From: Xanthomonas arboricola pv. juglandis
Lineage (GTDB): Bacteria; Pseudomonadota; Gammaproteobacteria; Xanthomonadales; Xanthomonadaceae
Assembly (NCBI RefSeq): GCF_001013475.1
Contig: NZ_JZEF01000001.1
Coordinates: 931,458-995,457, forward strand
DNA: 64,000 bases
Direction: 5' to 3'
Under the pieces are notes generated by a model that worked only from the letters and a program-made list of their open reading frames with translations, was not told the DNA's origin and did no database searches. This document shows, piece by piece, positions 1 through 8,748 of the stretch. The translations under genes and the position numbers were made by a program. The first letter of the stretch is position 1. The number at the start of each line of letters is the position of its first letter.

Positions 1-736
1 TCTGCTCGATGGTGGTGTTCTGTGCCTCGTCCAGGATCACGTAGGCATCGTTGAGCGTGCGGCCGCGCATATAGGCCAGCGGCGCGATCTCGATGACGTT
101 CTTTTCCAGCAGCTTGACCACTTTTTCCACGCCCAGCATTTCGTAAAGCGCGTCGTAGAGCGGGCGCAGATACGGGTCCACCTTCTGGCTGAGATCGCCG
201 GGCAGGAAGCCCAGCTTCTCGCCGGCTTCCACTGCCGGGCGCACCAGGATCAGGCGCTGTACGCGCGACTCGTTCAAGGCTTCCACTGCGCTGGCCACCG
301 CCAGGAAGGTCTTGCCGGTACCGGCCGGGCCAATGCCGAAATTGATGTCGTGCGTGGCGATCGCATGCAGGTACTTGGCCTGGTTGGCGCCGCGGCCACG
401 CACGGTGCCGCGTTTGACCTTGATCGCCACGTCCTGGGCCACATAGGAACGATCGACCACCTGCTCGACGTTGGCATCGTTCAGGCGCAGGTGGATGGCG
501 TGATTGTCGAAGGTGGTGGAGGCGGCTTCCTCGTACAGGGCGGTCAGCAGCGTCTGTGCGGCGGTGATCGCCGGCTCGGGGCCGGTGACGCGAAAGACGT
601 TGCCGCGGTTGGCGATCTCCACGCCCAGCTTGAGTTCGATCTGGCGCAGGTGCGCGTCGAACGGGCCGGCCAGGTTGGCCAGGCGCTCGGTGTCGTCGGG
701 TTCCAGGGTGAAGTCGCGATGTGCAGGTGAATTCAT
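1..736 (-). CDS. PhoH family protein (PhoH-like ATPase), N-terminal part, cut by window edge
   Basis: About 245 N-terminal residues of a PhoH-like P-loop ATPase are visible; the C-terminus lies outside the window. The protein opens MNSPAHRDFTLEPDD, followed by a KH-like/N-terminal region. A Walker A motif, GPAGTGKTFLA, lies near residues 135-145, followed by the family signature RPAVEAGEKLGFLPGD and a Walker B-like VILDEAQN close to the edge. PhoH2/YbeZ-type proteins are cytoplasmic ATPases linked to RNA metabolism and usually sit just downstream of miaB and upstream of ybeY. Here miaB is upstream on the same strand, but separated by a 757-base gap, so phoH may have its own promoter. The ATG at 734-736 is the natural start. 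The family call is firm; the exact cellular role is not readable from sequence. Confidence 0.93.
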   Translation of the reverse strand, partial: MNSPAHRDFTLEPDDTERLANLAGPFDAHLRQIELKLGVEIANRGNVFRVTGPEPAITAAQTLLTALYEEAASTTFDNHAIHLRLNDANVEQVVDRSYVAQDVAIKVKRGTVRGRGANQAKYLHAIATHDINFGIGPAGTGKTFLAVASAVEALNESRVQRLILVRPAVEAGEKLGFLPGDLSQKVDPYLRPLYDALYEMLGVEKVVKLLEKNVIEIAPLAYMRGRTLNDAYVILDEAQNTTIEQ

Positions 737-1493
737 GGTCGGATCGGACCGCGCACGCATGCGCTGGTCGGTTGGGCGGCAGACGAGGGTAGCGCGCAGC
801 GTGTGATCCCACCAACACGCCAGGCCACTGCAAGCGCATGGTCTGGCCGGTCCCCGGCGGTGCGCGCGGGTTTTCCACAATCGCTGTGGAGTCACGCATC
901 ACTAACCTGTGGATAAAAATCGTGGCGCCTACTCGCACAAGGTGCGGCAGGGATATGGTGAAAAAATCACCACTGCGATGGCGGTTGTCCACAAGCGGTG
1001 TGGATCGAATTCGGCAAAGCCTGTGGGTAAGTGCTCGCACGCCTTGTGCCGCAAGGCGTCGCAGACAGGTGGTGAAATTTTGATCACTTGCCTTGCGTGC
1101 CGTGTGACCAGGGACGTCGGTGTCGTTGCTGTGCGCGATCACGACCATGCCTGGCGTATGCGAGCAGTGCACGCCGTTGTCGACCTAGACCGACTACGGC
1201 TTAGTAGCGCGCAGATGCTGGAGCGCCGATCGGCGAATGCAGTGCGGCAAGCATGCAAGCTGCGTGCTTGCCGAAGATCGAGGTGCGAGGCACGACGCGC
1301 GTGACCTCAACGCAATTGCCAGCGTGTTGCACGCACGCAGCTGCGCAACGCAACGCAACAACAATCGCAGGCAGACGCAGCATCGCGTAGCCGGCCGCAG
1401 CACTACGGAAGTAGTGACCAACCAACGCGCACCTTCCAGTCAGCACGACGCGATGCATGCCGTGGCGCCCCGCGCCCCGGCACCTATGCGGCA
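737..1493. other. 757-base gap between miaB and phoH with DnaA-box-like cluster
   Basis: No open frame here resembles a protein. The region holds TGTGGATAA at 908-916, the exact reverse complement of the DnaA box TTATCCACA. One-mismatch versions lie at 871-879 (TTTTCCACA), 985-993 (TTGTCCACA) and 1022-1030 (reverse of TTACCCACA), with a two-mismatch copy at 999-1007. A small hairpin, GGTGA-5-TCACC, lies at 957-971. A longer imperfect inverted repeat (GGCAAGCA...TGCTTGCC) sits near 1247-1275 on the miaB side. The phoH promoter probably lies between about 737 and 900, but I cannot assign a convincing -35/-10 pair. Confidence 0.5.
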
Positions 1494-2948
1494 TCAGCTT
1501 TCGCTGTCGTCCACCTGGATAAGACCACGCAGCGAATTGCTCATCGCCTCGGTGATCAGGACATCGACGAACTGCCCGATCAGGCGCGGGTTACCGGGGA
1601 AATTCACCGGGCGCATGTTCTCGCTCTTGCCGGTCAATTCATTCGGATCGCGCCGCGACGGGCCTTCCACCAGCACCCGTTGCATGCTGCCGACCATGGA
1701 CTGCGAAATGCGCGTGGCGTGCGTGTTGATCTGCGCCTGCAGACGCGCAAGCCGTGCCTGCTTGACGGTTTCCGGCGTGTCGTCCTGCAGGTCCGAAGCC
1801 GGCGTGCCGGGACGCCGCGAATACACGAACGAGAAACTCTGGTCGAAGCCCACGTCCTCGATCAGCTTCATGGTCTTTTCGAAATCCGCTTCGGTCTCGC
1901 CGGGAAAACCGACGATGAAGTCCGAGCTGATCGAGATATCCGGACGCACCGCGCGCAGCTTGCGGATCTTGGACTTGAATTCCAGCGCGGTGTAGCCGCG
2001 CTTCATTGCCGACAGGATGCGGTCGCTGCCGGCCTGCACCGGCAGATGCAGGTAATTGGCCAGCTGCGGCACGTCGCGGTACGCATCCACCAGCGAGTCG
2101 GAAAATTCCAGCGGATGCGAGGTGGTGAAACGGATACGGCCGATGCCCTCGATCTGCGCGATGGTGCGGATCAACAGGCCCAGATCGGCGTATTGCGCCG
2201 CGTCGCCGGCATCGGCGCCGTACGCACCGCGATACGCATTGACGTTCTGGCCGAGCAGATTGATCTCGCGCACGCCTTGCGCGGCCAGCTGCGCCACCTC
2301 CACCAGCACGTCCTCGAACGGCCGGCTGACTTCTTCGCCACGGGTATAGGGCACCACGCAGAACGAGCAGTACTTGGAGCAGCCTTCCATGATCGACACG
2401 AAGGCCGACGGGCCCTCGGCGCGCGGCTCGGGCAGCCGATCGAACTTCTCGATCTCCGGAAAGCTGATATCCACCTGCGACTTGCCCGACTCGCGCCGCG
2501 CGCGGATCAGCTCCGGCAGGCGATGCAGGGTCTGCGGGCCGAACACCAGATCCACGTAGGGCGCGCGCTTGACGATGGCCTCGCCTTCCTGCGAGGCCAC
2601 GCAGCCGCCCACGCCGATGATCACCGGCTTGCCGCCGGCCTTCAGCGCCTTCCAGCGGCCCAGCTGGCTGAACACCTTTTCCTGCGCCTTCTCGCGGATG
2701 GAGCAGGTGTTGACCAGCACCACGTCGGCGTCTTCGGGGTTGTCGGTCAGCTCCAGGCCTTCGGAGGCGGCGAGCACGTCGGCCATCTTGGCCGAGTCGT
2801 ACTCGTTCATCTGGCACCCGTGGGTCTTGATGTAGAGCTTGCCGCGCACCACGGCAGGCGCCGACGGGCGGGCCACCGGCAGCGGCAACAGGGCGGGTGC
2901 GTCCACGGCGGTGGCCGCGGACAGGTCGGAAACGGATGTCCCGGGCAT
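1494..2948 (-). CDS. miaB: tRNA-2-methylthio-N6-dimethylallyladenosine synthase MiaB
   Basis: A radical-SAM methylthiotransferase that converts i6A37 to ms2i6A37 in tRNAs reading UNN codons. The 484 residues carry all three family parts. The N-terminal UPF0004 domain begins at [12 protein letters not shown] (about residue 41) and has its other cluster cysteines in NTCSIREKA and [11 protein letters not shown]. The radical-SAM CxxxCxxC motif, [15 protein letters not shown], lies near residue 189. A C-terminal TRAM domain ends in [16 protein letters not shown]. Roughly 35 residues, rich in Ala and Pro, precede the conserved start. That is longer than in E. coli MiaB, so a shorter start is possible, although the ATG at 2946-2948 is the obvious one. 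It is followed on the same strand by the PhoH-family gene, the usual neighbour, but the two are unusually far apart. Confidence 0.97.
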   Translation of the reverse strand: MPGTSVSDLSAATAVDAPALLPLPVARPSAPAVVRGKLYIKTHGCQMNEYDSAKMADVLAASEGLELTDNPEDADVVLVNTCSIREKAQEKVFSQLGRWKALKAGGKPVIIGVGGCVASQEGEAIVKRAPYVDLVFGPQTLHRLPELIRARRESGKSQVDISFPEIEKFDRLPEPRAEGPSAFVSIMEGCSKYCSFCVVPYTRGEEVSRPFEDVLVEVAQLAAQGVREINLLGQNVNAYRGAYGADAGDAAQYADLGLLIRTIAQIEGIGRIRFTTSHPLEFSDSLVDAYRDVPQLANYLHLPVQAGSDRILSAMKRGYTALEFKSKIRKLRAVRPDISISSDFIVGFPGETEADFEKTMKLIEDVGFDQSFSFVYSRRPGTPASDLQDDTPETVKQARLARLQAQINTHATRISQSMVGSMQRVLVEGPSRRDPNELTGKSENMRPVNFPGNPRLIGQFVDVLITEAMSNSLRGLIQVDDSES

Positions 2949-3017
2949 GGCGCTTATTCCAGGCGGGTAGAAGATAGCCGCACAGTTTACCCGCTTGCGC
3001 CGGGCCCGTCCGCTTGG

Positions 3018-3632
3018 TCAGGCCTTGGCGTTGGTGGCCTCGGCGCGCGCGAACGCCGGCCGGTCGGCCATGCGGGCGATGTAGGCGCGGGTGCTGGCAG
3101 GCGGGTCGATCAGGCCGAAATCGACCATCCAGCCCAGCGCGCCGCCCCACAGCACATCGGCCGCGCTGCAGCGCTGGCCCAGTAGATAGTCGCCCTTGGC
3201 GAGCTGCGCATCGATCACCTGCAGCACCGTGGCGCAGTCGGCATAGGGCGAGATCGAGCGCGGCGGCGCATCGCGCTTCATCGCGCGGTCGATGATCGCC
3301 GGCTCGAACGCCGAGCCGTAGAAGGCCAGCCAGCGCAGGTAGGCGCCGCGATCGGCATCGCCCGGCGCCGGCGACAGCCCGGCTTCCGGATACAGCTCGG
3401 CCAGATACTGGTAGATCGCGCCCTGCTCGGTGACCACGCTGTCGCCATGCCGGATCGCCGGAATCTTGCCCATGGGGTTGATCGCCAAGTACGCGGGCGC
3501 GAGTTGCTCGCCTTTTTCCAGGTTGACGATCTGCAGGTCGTAACTGGCGCCGAGCTCTTCCAGCAGCACCAGCACGCCGCGCGAACGCGAACGGGGATTG
3601 TGGAACAGGGTGATGTGGCGCTGGTCGGACAT
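3018..3632 (-). CDS. glutathione S-transferase family protein
   Basis: A 204-residue cytosolic GST. The N-terminal thioredoxin-like domain opens ITLFHNPRSRSRGVLVLLEELG. It contains the cis-Pro segment MGKIPAIRHGDSVVTEQGAI, whose glutamine/glycine turn marks the glutathione site. The all-helical C-terminal domain runs from about residue 90 to the end and includes CSAADVLWGGALGWM, which resembles the N-capping box region. It is transcribed divergently from a WYL-type regulator gene, with a 25-base palindrome in the 99-base gap. The regulator therefore probably controls this gene; this is inference. The substrate is unknown. The start ATG at 3630-3632 fits the family's N-terminus exactly. Confidence 0.9.
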   Translation of the reverse strand: MSDQRHITLFHNPRSRSRGVLVLLEELGASYDLQIVNLEKGEQLAPAYLAINPMGKIPAIRHGDSVVTEQGAIYQYLAELYPEAGLSPAPGDADRGAYLRWLAFYGSAFEPAIIDRAMKRDAPPRSISPYADCATVLQVIDAQLAKGDYLLGQRCSAADVLWGGALGWMVDFGLIDPPASTRAYIARMADRPAFARAEATNAKA

Positions 3633-3695
3633 TGCGGTTTCCTTGGTGGATGCGGAAGGCATAGAGAACGAGGTGCCAGGCAATCCTACGCAGCT

Positions 3696-3720
3696 ATTGC
3701 GGACAGTTTCCGTCCGCAAT
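3696..3720. promoter_or_regulatory. palindrome in the GST/WYL-regulator divergent region, candidate operator
   Basis: ATTGCGGAC (3696-3704) and GTCCGCAAT (3712-3720) are perfect 9-base inverted arms around a 7-base spacer. It lies 11 bases before the regulator's ATG and 64 bases before the GST start. Position and symmetry suggest the binding site of the adjacent WYL-domain regulator, acting as autorepressor and control point for the GST gene. This is inference; no binding data are visible. Confidence 0.55.
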
Positions 3721-3731
3721 ACGGTAATGCG

Positions 3732-4700
3732 ATGGCCTCGACCGCTGCCCGCTTGTTGCGTCTGCTTGCGCTGCTGCAGGGCGGCCGTAGCTGGTCCGGC
3801 GTGGCGCTGGCCGAGCGGCTGGAACTGCATCCGCGCAGCGTGCGGCGCGCGATCGAGCGCCTGCGCGAGTTGGGTTATCCGGTGCATGCCGTGCCCGGTG
3901 CCGGTGGCGGCTATCGGCTGGGGCAGGGTGCAGCCGCCCTGCCACTGTTGTTCGAGGAGGACGAGGCGCTGACGGTGGCGATCGCGCTGCGCGCAGCGGC
4001 TCCGGCGATACGCGGCATGGATGCGGCGGCGGCGCGGGTGCTGCGCAAGCTCGATCCGCTGTTGCCGCGGCGCAGCGGCCAGCGTGCCAGTGCCGCGCAC
4101 GCGGCCACCGCCAGTTTGCCGGTCACCGGGGAGACGGGTGCCCTGGTGGATGCGGCGCTGCTGGCGCAACTTGCCAGCGCCTGCCGCGACCTGGTCACGC
4201 TGCGGCTGGACTATCGCCGCCACTCCGGTGCCCCGATTACGCGTTGCGTCGAGCCGGCCCTGCTGGTGAATTACGGGCGGCGCTGGTATCTGCTGGCCTG
4301 GGATTGCGAGCGCCAGGACTGGCGCACCTTGCGCGCCGACCGCATCGACCGGGCCGAGACGACCGGCGCGCAATTCGCCGCTCGCGCACTGCCCGAGGAG
4401 CCACTGCAACTCCTGCGCAAGGCGATCGGCGAGTCGCCGTTCCCGTGCCGGGCACGGGTGCGCCTGCACGGCACGCTGGAGGCACTGGCAGCGCGCATCC
4501 CGCCCTGGCTGGGCGCGCTGGAAGCCGACGGGCCGGCGCATTGCTGGCTGGGCCTGGGCGCGCCGAGCATGCCGGCGCTGGCGGCCAACCTGCTGCTGCT
4601 CGACCTGCCGTTCGATGCGATCTGCCCGGATGCCGTGCGCGTGCCGCTGGCCGAGGCGCTGAACGCGTTGCGGGCGCGGCTGGAGCCACTGCCCGGATAA
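3732..4700 (+). CDS. YafY/WYL-domain transcriptional regulator
   Basis: 322 residues. An N-terminal winged helix-turn-helix (HTH_11 type, about residues 1-60) contains the recognition stretch LAERLELHPRSVRRAIERLRELG followed by the wing GGGYRLG. The WYL domain follows, with LVNYGRRWYLLAWDCERQDWRTLRADRI (about residues 175-205), where the W-Y-L core is visible. A C-terminal WCX-like part completes it. Proteins of this family bind DNA and sense a ligand or nucleic acid through the WYL domain. The ATG at 3732 has no strong ribosome-binding site, but the upstream in-frame codons do not belong to the family. It is divergent from the GST gene, with a perfect palindrome between them. The effector is unknown. 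Confidence 0.88.
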   Translation: MASTAARLLRLLALLQGGRSWSGVALAERLELHPRSVRRAIERLRELGYPVHAVPGAGGGYRLGQGAAALPLLFEEDEALTVAIALRAAAPAIRGMDAAAARVLRKLDPLLPRRSGQRASAAHAATASLPVTGETGALVDAALLAQLASACRDLVTLRLDYRRHSGAPITRCVEPALLVNYGRRWYLLAWDCERQDWRTLRADRIDRAETTGAQFAARALPEEPLQLLRKAIGESPFPCRARVRLHGTLEALAARIPPWLGALEADGPAHCWLGLGAPSMPALAANLLLLDLPFDAICPDAVRVPLAEALNALRARLEPLPG

Positions 4701-4749
4701 CCGTTTGGGCCACTTGGCAAGCCCGGGCCAAGCTGGGACACTCCGCCGC

Positions 4750-5736
4750 ATGAAGGGGATGTCAAGATTGCTGGGGCTGTTACTCGTCACGTTGCCGGCA
4801 GCGCCGGTCTGCGCGGGCACCTTGTACAAGTGTGTCAGCGGCGACGGAATCACCAGCTACCTGAGCAAGCGCCAGAGCGGCGCGACCTGCAGCGTCATCA
4901 GCAGCTACACCCCGGAGCGATCCGCGCGCCGCGCGCCGCCGGCCATGGCTCGCCCGGCGCAGGGCATGGCCGCCGGCCCGGCGCGCGCCAGCACCTCGAT
5001 CGACAGCGGCGCGCCAGCCACCATCATCAGTCAGCCGGTTGGCCAGGCGCCACGCCGCGCTGCCGAGGTCGCCTCGGCGGTGACGCCGCGCGCGCTGCCG
5101 GTGTCGGAGACCTCGGTCGTGCAGGCACCCGCCACCGTGGTCAATTCGCGCCGGGTGGTCAGCGGGCAGGTCTATTCGTATATGAAGGACGGCGTGCGTC
5201 ACTACACCAGTGCGCGCCCGCGTCAGGTCGCCAGCATCGAAGGCCTGCGCACCATCCATTACAGCTTCATCGAAACCTGCTACGCCTGCGCGGCCAAGCC
5301 CGGCGTCAATTTCGGCGCGATCCGGCTCAATACCAATGCCTATCAGCAGGAAATCACCGCGGCCGCGCGCGAGTTCGGGGTCGAGGAAGCGATCGTGCGC
5401 GCGATCATCCATGCCGAGTCGGCCTACAACCCGCTGGCACTGAGTCGGGCCGGCGCGCAGGGTCTGATGCAGTTGATGCCCGGCACCGCGCGCCGCTTCG
5501 GCGTCAGCGATGCCTATGATGCAACGCAAAATATTCGCGGTGGCGTGCAATATCTTTCGTGGTTGCTGAAGCGATTCAACGGCGATCTCACGCTCGCCGC
5601 TGCGGGCTACAACGCCGGCGAGGGCGCGGTGGATCGCTATGGCGGCGTGCCGCCTTACAGCGAGACCCAGCGCTACGTCCAACGCGTCGGCGTGCTGGCC
5701 GGGCGCTATCGTGGGCAGACCACGGCGGCCAACTGA
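4750..5736 (+). CDS. lytic transglycosylase with DUF4124-like N-terminus
   Basis: 328 residues. Residues 1-22 form a signal peptide (MKGMSRLLGLLLVTLPAAPVCA), followed by a short cysteine-containing segment, GTLYKCVSGDGITSYLS, like DUF4124. A low-complexity Ala/Pro linker runs to about residue 140. The SLT (goose-lysozyme-like) domain begins near residue 195. The catalytic glutamate sits in AIIHAESAYNPLALSRAGAQGLMQL, and the supporting motifs LMPGTARRFGV and AAGYNAGEGAVDRYGGVPPY are present. It should cleave the MurNAc-GlcNAc bond of peptidoglycan in the periplasm, making 1,6-anhydro ends. It stands alone between the regulator gene and the pet operon. Confidence 0.92.
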   Translation: MKGMSRLLGLLLVTLPAAPVCAGTLYKCVSGDGITSYLSKRQSGATCSVISSYTPERSARRAPPAMARPAQGMAAGPARASTSIDSGAPATIISQPVGQAPRRAAEVASAVTPRALPVSETSVVQAPATVVNSRRVVSGQVYSYMKDGVRHYTSARPRQVASIEGLRTIHYSFIETCYACAAKPGVNFGAIRLNTNAYQQEITAAAREFGVEEAIVRAIIHAESAYNPLALSRAGAQGLMQLMPGTARRFGVSDAYDATQNIRGGVQYLSWLLKRFNGDLTLAAAGYNAGEGAVDRYGGVPPYSETQRYVQRVGVLAGRYRGQTTAAN

Positions 5737-6092
5737 GCCGTGTGCTTTGCACGCACTTGCGCGCGCTGCGGCCTGCTTTGACCGTCACCAGCCGAGACAG
5801 ATGTCATGCGGCCATCGCACCGGCGCAATAGTGCAGCCAACGCGCAGCATGTCTGCAACTGGCGCGGTCTTTTTTGTCAGCACTGGGTCACAGCTGTCCG
5901 CCTTGTGCAGGGCTGGCGCCTGATGCGGTCGACGCGTGCCTGCATCCAGTGTTTGCACTGCGCCGGTTCGACTGCGTACATTGCGTTGTCTGTGCATTAA
6001 GCGTTCCGCTACACTGCGGTCGATTCATCGCGGCTGGACCCCCCGCCAGCCGTTGGCAGCCTCACGCTACCTAATCAAGATCGGAGAGCCGG
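5737..6092. other. 356-base gap upstream of petABC
   Basis: I find no gene here. The right-hand part holds the likely petABC promoter (5986-6015) and the petA ribosome-binding site GGAGAG just before 6093. The left part (5740-5980) shows no clear terminator, repeat or RNA. Confidence 0.5.
5986..6015 (+). promoter_or_regulatory. candidate sigma-70 promoter of petABC
   Basis: TTGTCT (5986-5991) and TACACT (6010-6015) are separated by 18 bases, a reasonable match to TTGACA/TATAAT. It lies about 78 bases before the petA start, in the only sizeable gap upstream of the operon. Identified by eye. Confidence 0.4.
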
Positions 6093-6737
6093 ATGGCCAA
6101 CGATGGGGTTAACGCACCTGCTGATATCGGGCGTCGTCGGTTCTTGACCGCGACAACGGCCGTGGTCGGTGCGGTCGGAGCAGGATTTGTCGCGGTTCCG
6201 TTCCTGAAGTCGTGGAATCCCAGCGCACGCGCCAAGTTGGCCGGTGCCCCGGTGACCGCCGACATCAGCGCCTTGCAGGAAGGGCAACGGCTGGTTCTGG
6301 AATGGCGCGGTCAGCCCATCTGGATCGTCAAGCGCTCCAAGGCGATGCTCGACGCACTGCCATCGCTGGATGACCGGCTCAAGGATCCCAAGTCCGAGAA
6401 CAAGGACCAGCAGCCCGACTACGTGCTGAAGAACCCCGAGTACCGCTCGATCAAGTCCGACATCTCAGTGCTGGTCGGGCTGTGCACGCATCTGGGCTGC
6501 TCGCCGGAAATGGTCGCCGAGATCCGCCCCGAGCCCTACGACCCGCAGTGGAAGGGCGGCTATTTCTGCCCCTGCCACAAGTCGCGCTTCGACATGTCCG
6601 GCCGCGTCTTCGACGGTGTGCCGGCACCGATCAATCTGCTGGTGCCCCCACACCACTATGTGGACGACAACACCCTGGTGATCGGCGTCGATCCCGACGG
6701 TGCCGGTACGTCGGCCAACAGCACGGGGGCTGCCTGA
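6093..6737 (+). CDS. petA: ubiquinol-cytochrome c reductase, Rieske iron-sulfur subunit
   Basis: The 214-residue Rieske subunit of the cytochrome bc1 complex accepts electrons from ubiquinol at the Qo site and passes them to cytochrome c1. A twin-arginine-type N-terminus, IGRRRFLTATTAVVGAVGAG, supplies the single membrane anchor. The [2Fe-2S] ligands are in CTHLGC (residues 131-136) and CPCHKS (from about residue 159), with the flanking Pro loop PAPINLLVPPHHY. The start is backed by GGAGAG a few bases upstream. The stop TGA (6735-6737) abuts the petB ATG, so the two genes are translationally coupled in a petA-petB-petC operon. Confidence 0.97.
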   Translation: MANDGVNAPADIGRRRFLTATTAVVGAVGAGFVAVPFLKSWNPSARAKLAGAPVTADISALQEGQRLVLEWRGQPIWIVKRSKAMLDALPSLDDRLKDPKSENKDQQPDYVLKNPEYRSIKSDISVLVGLCTHLGCSPEMVAEIRPEPYDPQWKGGYFCPCHKSRFDMSGRVFDGVPAPINLLVPPHHYVDDNTLVIGVDPDGAGTSANSTGAA

Positions 6738-7997
6738 ATGAGCAATATCCTGGTCCGTACCGCCAACGGTGTGTTCGATTGGGTCAACGAACGCGCGCCC
6801 GGGCTGATGCCCATGTACCGCAAGCACGTCAGCGAGTACTACGCGCCGAAGAACTTCAACCTCTGGTACTACTTCGGCTCGCTGGCCATCGTGGTGCTGG
6901 TCAACCAGATCGTCACCGGCATCTTCCTGACGATGCACTACAAGACCAGCGCCGCCGATGCGTTCGCCTCGATCGAATACATCATGCGCGACGTGGAGTG
7001 GGGCTGGCTGATCCGCTACATGCACAGCACCGGCGCTTCGCTGTTCTTCATCGTGGTGTATCTGCACATGTTCCGCGGGCTGATGTACGGCAGCTACCAG
7101 AAGCCGCGCGAGCTGGTGTGGATTCTCGGCATGCTGATCTACCTGGTGCTGATGGCCGAAGCCTTCATGGGCTACGTGCTGCCGTGGGGGCAGATGTCGT
7201 TCTGGGGCGCGAAGGTGATCATCTCGCTGTTCGGTGCCATCCCGGTGATCGGCAACGGGCTGACCGAATGGATCATGGGCGACTATCTGCCCGGCGATGC
7301 CACGCTCAACCGCTTCTTCGCGCTGCACGTGATCGCACTGCCGCTGGTGCTGTTGCTGCTGATCGTGCTGCACATCGGCGCGCTGCACGAAGTGGGCTCC
7401 AACAATCCCGACGGCGTGGAGATCAAGAAGGGGCCCAAGGGCAACCGCTGGGACGCGCACAAGCCGGCCGACGGCATCCCGTTCCATCCGTATTACACGG
7501 TCAAGGATCTGGTCGGGGTCGGCTTCTTGCTGCTGATCGCGGCCTTCATCATCTTCTTCGCGCCGGCGTTCGGCGGCCTGTTCCTCGAGCACGACAACTT
7601 CACCGAGGCCAATCGCCTGGTGACCCCGGAGCACATCAAACCGGTCTGGTACTACACGCCGTACTACGCAATGTTGCGGGTGGTCCCCAACAAGCTCGGC
7701 GGCGTGCTGGTGATGTTCTCGGCGATCGCGATCCTGTTTCTGGTGCCATGGCTGGATCGGGCCAAGGTGCGCTCGATCCGCTACCGCGGCTGGATCTCCA
7801 AGGTCGCGCTCGGCGTGCTGGTGGTGTGCTTCGTGTGGCTGGGCGTGATCGGCTCCGGTCCTGGCACCGACGCACACGAAACCTATGTCGGGCGCGTGCT
7901 GACCTTCCTGTACTTCGCCTTCTTCATCACCATGCCGGTGTGGACGCGGCTGGACAAGACCAGGCCGGTGCCGGAGCGGGTGACCACCCATGACTAA
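6738..7997 (+). CDS. petB: ubiquinol-cytochrome c reductase, cytochrome b subunit
   Basis: A 419-residue polytopic inner-membrane protein carrying the two b hemes and the Qo and Qi quinone sites. Family marks include LWYYFGSLAIVVLVNQIVTG in helix A, the heme-binding helix with MHSTGASLFFIVVYLHMFRG, and the Qo signature GYVLPWGQMSFWGAKV. LHIGALHEVGSNNPDG precedes the C-terminal helices, and the second Qo element appears as PYYAMLR (the usual PEWY is replaced by TPYY here). It abuts petA and overlaps petC by 8 bases (7990-7997), so all three subunits should be made from one message. Confidence 0.97.
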   Translation: MSNILVRTANGVFDWVNERAPGLMPMYRKHVSEYYAPKNFNLWYYFGSLAIVVLVNQIVTGIFLTMHYKTSAADAFASIEYIMRDVEWGWLIRYMHSTGASLFFIVVYLHMFRGLMYGSYQKPRELVWILGMLIYLVLMAEAFMGYVLPWGQMSFWGAKVIISLFGAIPVIGNGLTEWIMGDYLPGDATLNRFFALHVIALPLVLLLLIVLHIGALHEVGSNNPDGVEIKKGPKGNRWDAHKPADGIPFHPYYTVKDLVGVGFLLLIAAFIIFFAPAFGGLFLEHDNFTEANRLVTPEHIKPVWYYTPYYAMLRVVPNKLGGVLVMFSAIAILFLVPWLDRAKVRSIRYRGWISKVALGVLVVCFVWLGVIGSGPGTDAHETYVGRVLTFLYFAFFITMPVWTRLDKTRPVPERVTTHD

Positions 7998-8748
7998 TTC
8001 CAACGTGAAGTCATGGACGTCGCGCGTGGTCGCCCTGCTGTGCGGGCTGACCCTGGCCGCAGGGGCGCTGGCAGCCGAAGGCGGGAAGGTGCAGCAGGCC
8101 GGCAACGACCTGAGCGACCGTGCCTCGCTACAGCGTGGCGCGCAGTTGTTCATGAACTACTGCTCCGGCTGCCACTCGCTGAAGTATCTGCGCTATTCGC
8201 GCATGGCCAGCGATCTGGGACTGAGCGAGGAAGAGGTCATGACCAACCTCAACTTCACCGGCGCCAAGATCGGCGAACACATCGAAGGCACCATGCCGCA
8301 CGATGCGGCGACCAAGTGGTTCGGCAAGGCGCCGCCGGATCTGACCTTGATCGCCCGCGTGCGTGGCACCGACTGGGTCTATACCTACCTCAAGTCGTTC
8401 TACCTGGATCAGACCCGCCCGCTGGGCTGGAACAACCAGCTGTTTCCGAATGCCTCCATGCCCAACCCGCTGTGGGAGCTGCAGGGCCTGCAGCAGGCGC
8501 AGTTCGGCCCGCCCGACAAGGCGACCGGCGACAAGCCGGTGCAGGCGCTCAAACTCGGTCAGCCAGGGCGACAGACGCCGGTCGAGTTTGATCAGACCGT
8601 GCGCGATATCGCCAACTTCCTCGAATACGCCGGCGAACCGGCGGCCTTGAAGCGGCAGAGCATGGGCGTGTGGGTGATCCTGTTCCTGGCCTTGCTCACC
8701 TTCATGGCCTACCTGCTGAAGAAGGAATACTGGAAGGACGTGCACTGA
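7990..8748 (+). CDS. petC: ubiquinol-cytochrome c reductase, cytochrome c1 subunit
   Basis: The 252-residue c1 subunit receives electrons from the Rieske protein in the periplasm and hands them to soluble cytochrome c. The signal peptide (WTSRVVALLCGLTLAAGALA) ends near residue 21. The heme-attachment motif CSGCH is at residues 58-62, inside MNYCSGCHSLKYLRYSRM. A C-terminal membrane anchor (GVWVILFLALLTFMAYLLKK, about residues 226-245) holds it in the inner membrane. Its start lies inside the 3' end of petB (8-base overlap). A strong hairpin about 90 bases downstream probably ends the transcript. Confidence 0.96.
   Translation: MTNSNVKSWTSRVVALLCGLTLAAGALAAEGGKVQQAGNDLSDRASLQRGAQLFMNYCSGCHSLKYLRYSRMASDLGLSEEEVMTNLNFTGAKIGEHIEGTMPHDAATKWFGKAPPDLTLIARVRGTDWVYTYLKSFYLDQTRPLGWNNQLFPNASMPNPLWELQGLQQAQFGPPDKATGDKPVQALKLGQPGRQTPVEFDQTVRDIANFLEYAGEPAALKRQSMGVWVILFLALLTFMAYLLKKEYWKDVH

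Noticed and set aside
909-1304. Open frames in the miaB-phoH gap as small genes
   Set aside because: They lack family sequence and ribosome-binding sites, overlap one another in several frames, and run across the DnaA-box cluster and inverted repeats. They look like random open frames of GC-rich DNA.
1680-3185. Long open frame antisense to miaB and the GST as a gene
   Set aside because: It is a composition shadow, rich in Arg, His and Ala, of two well-supported genes on the other strand.
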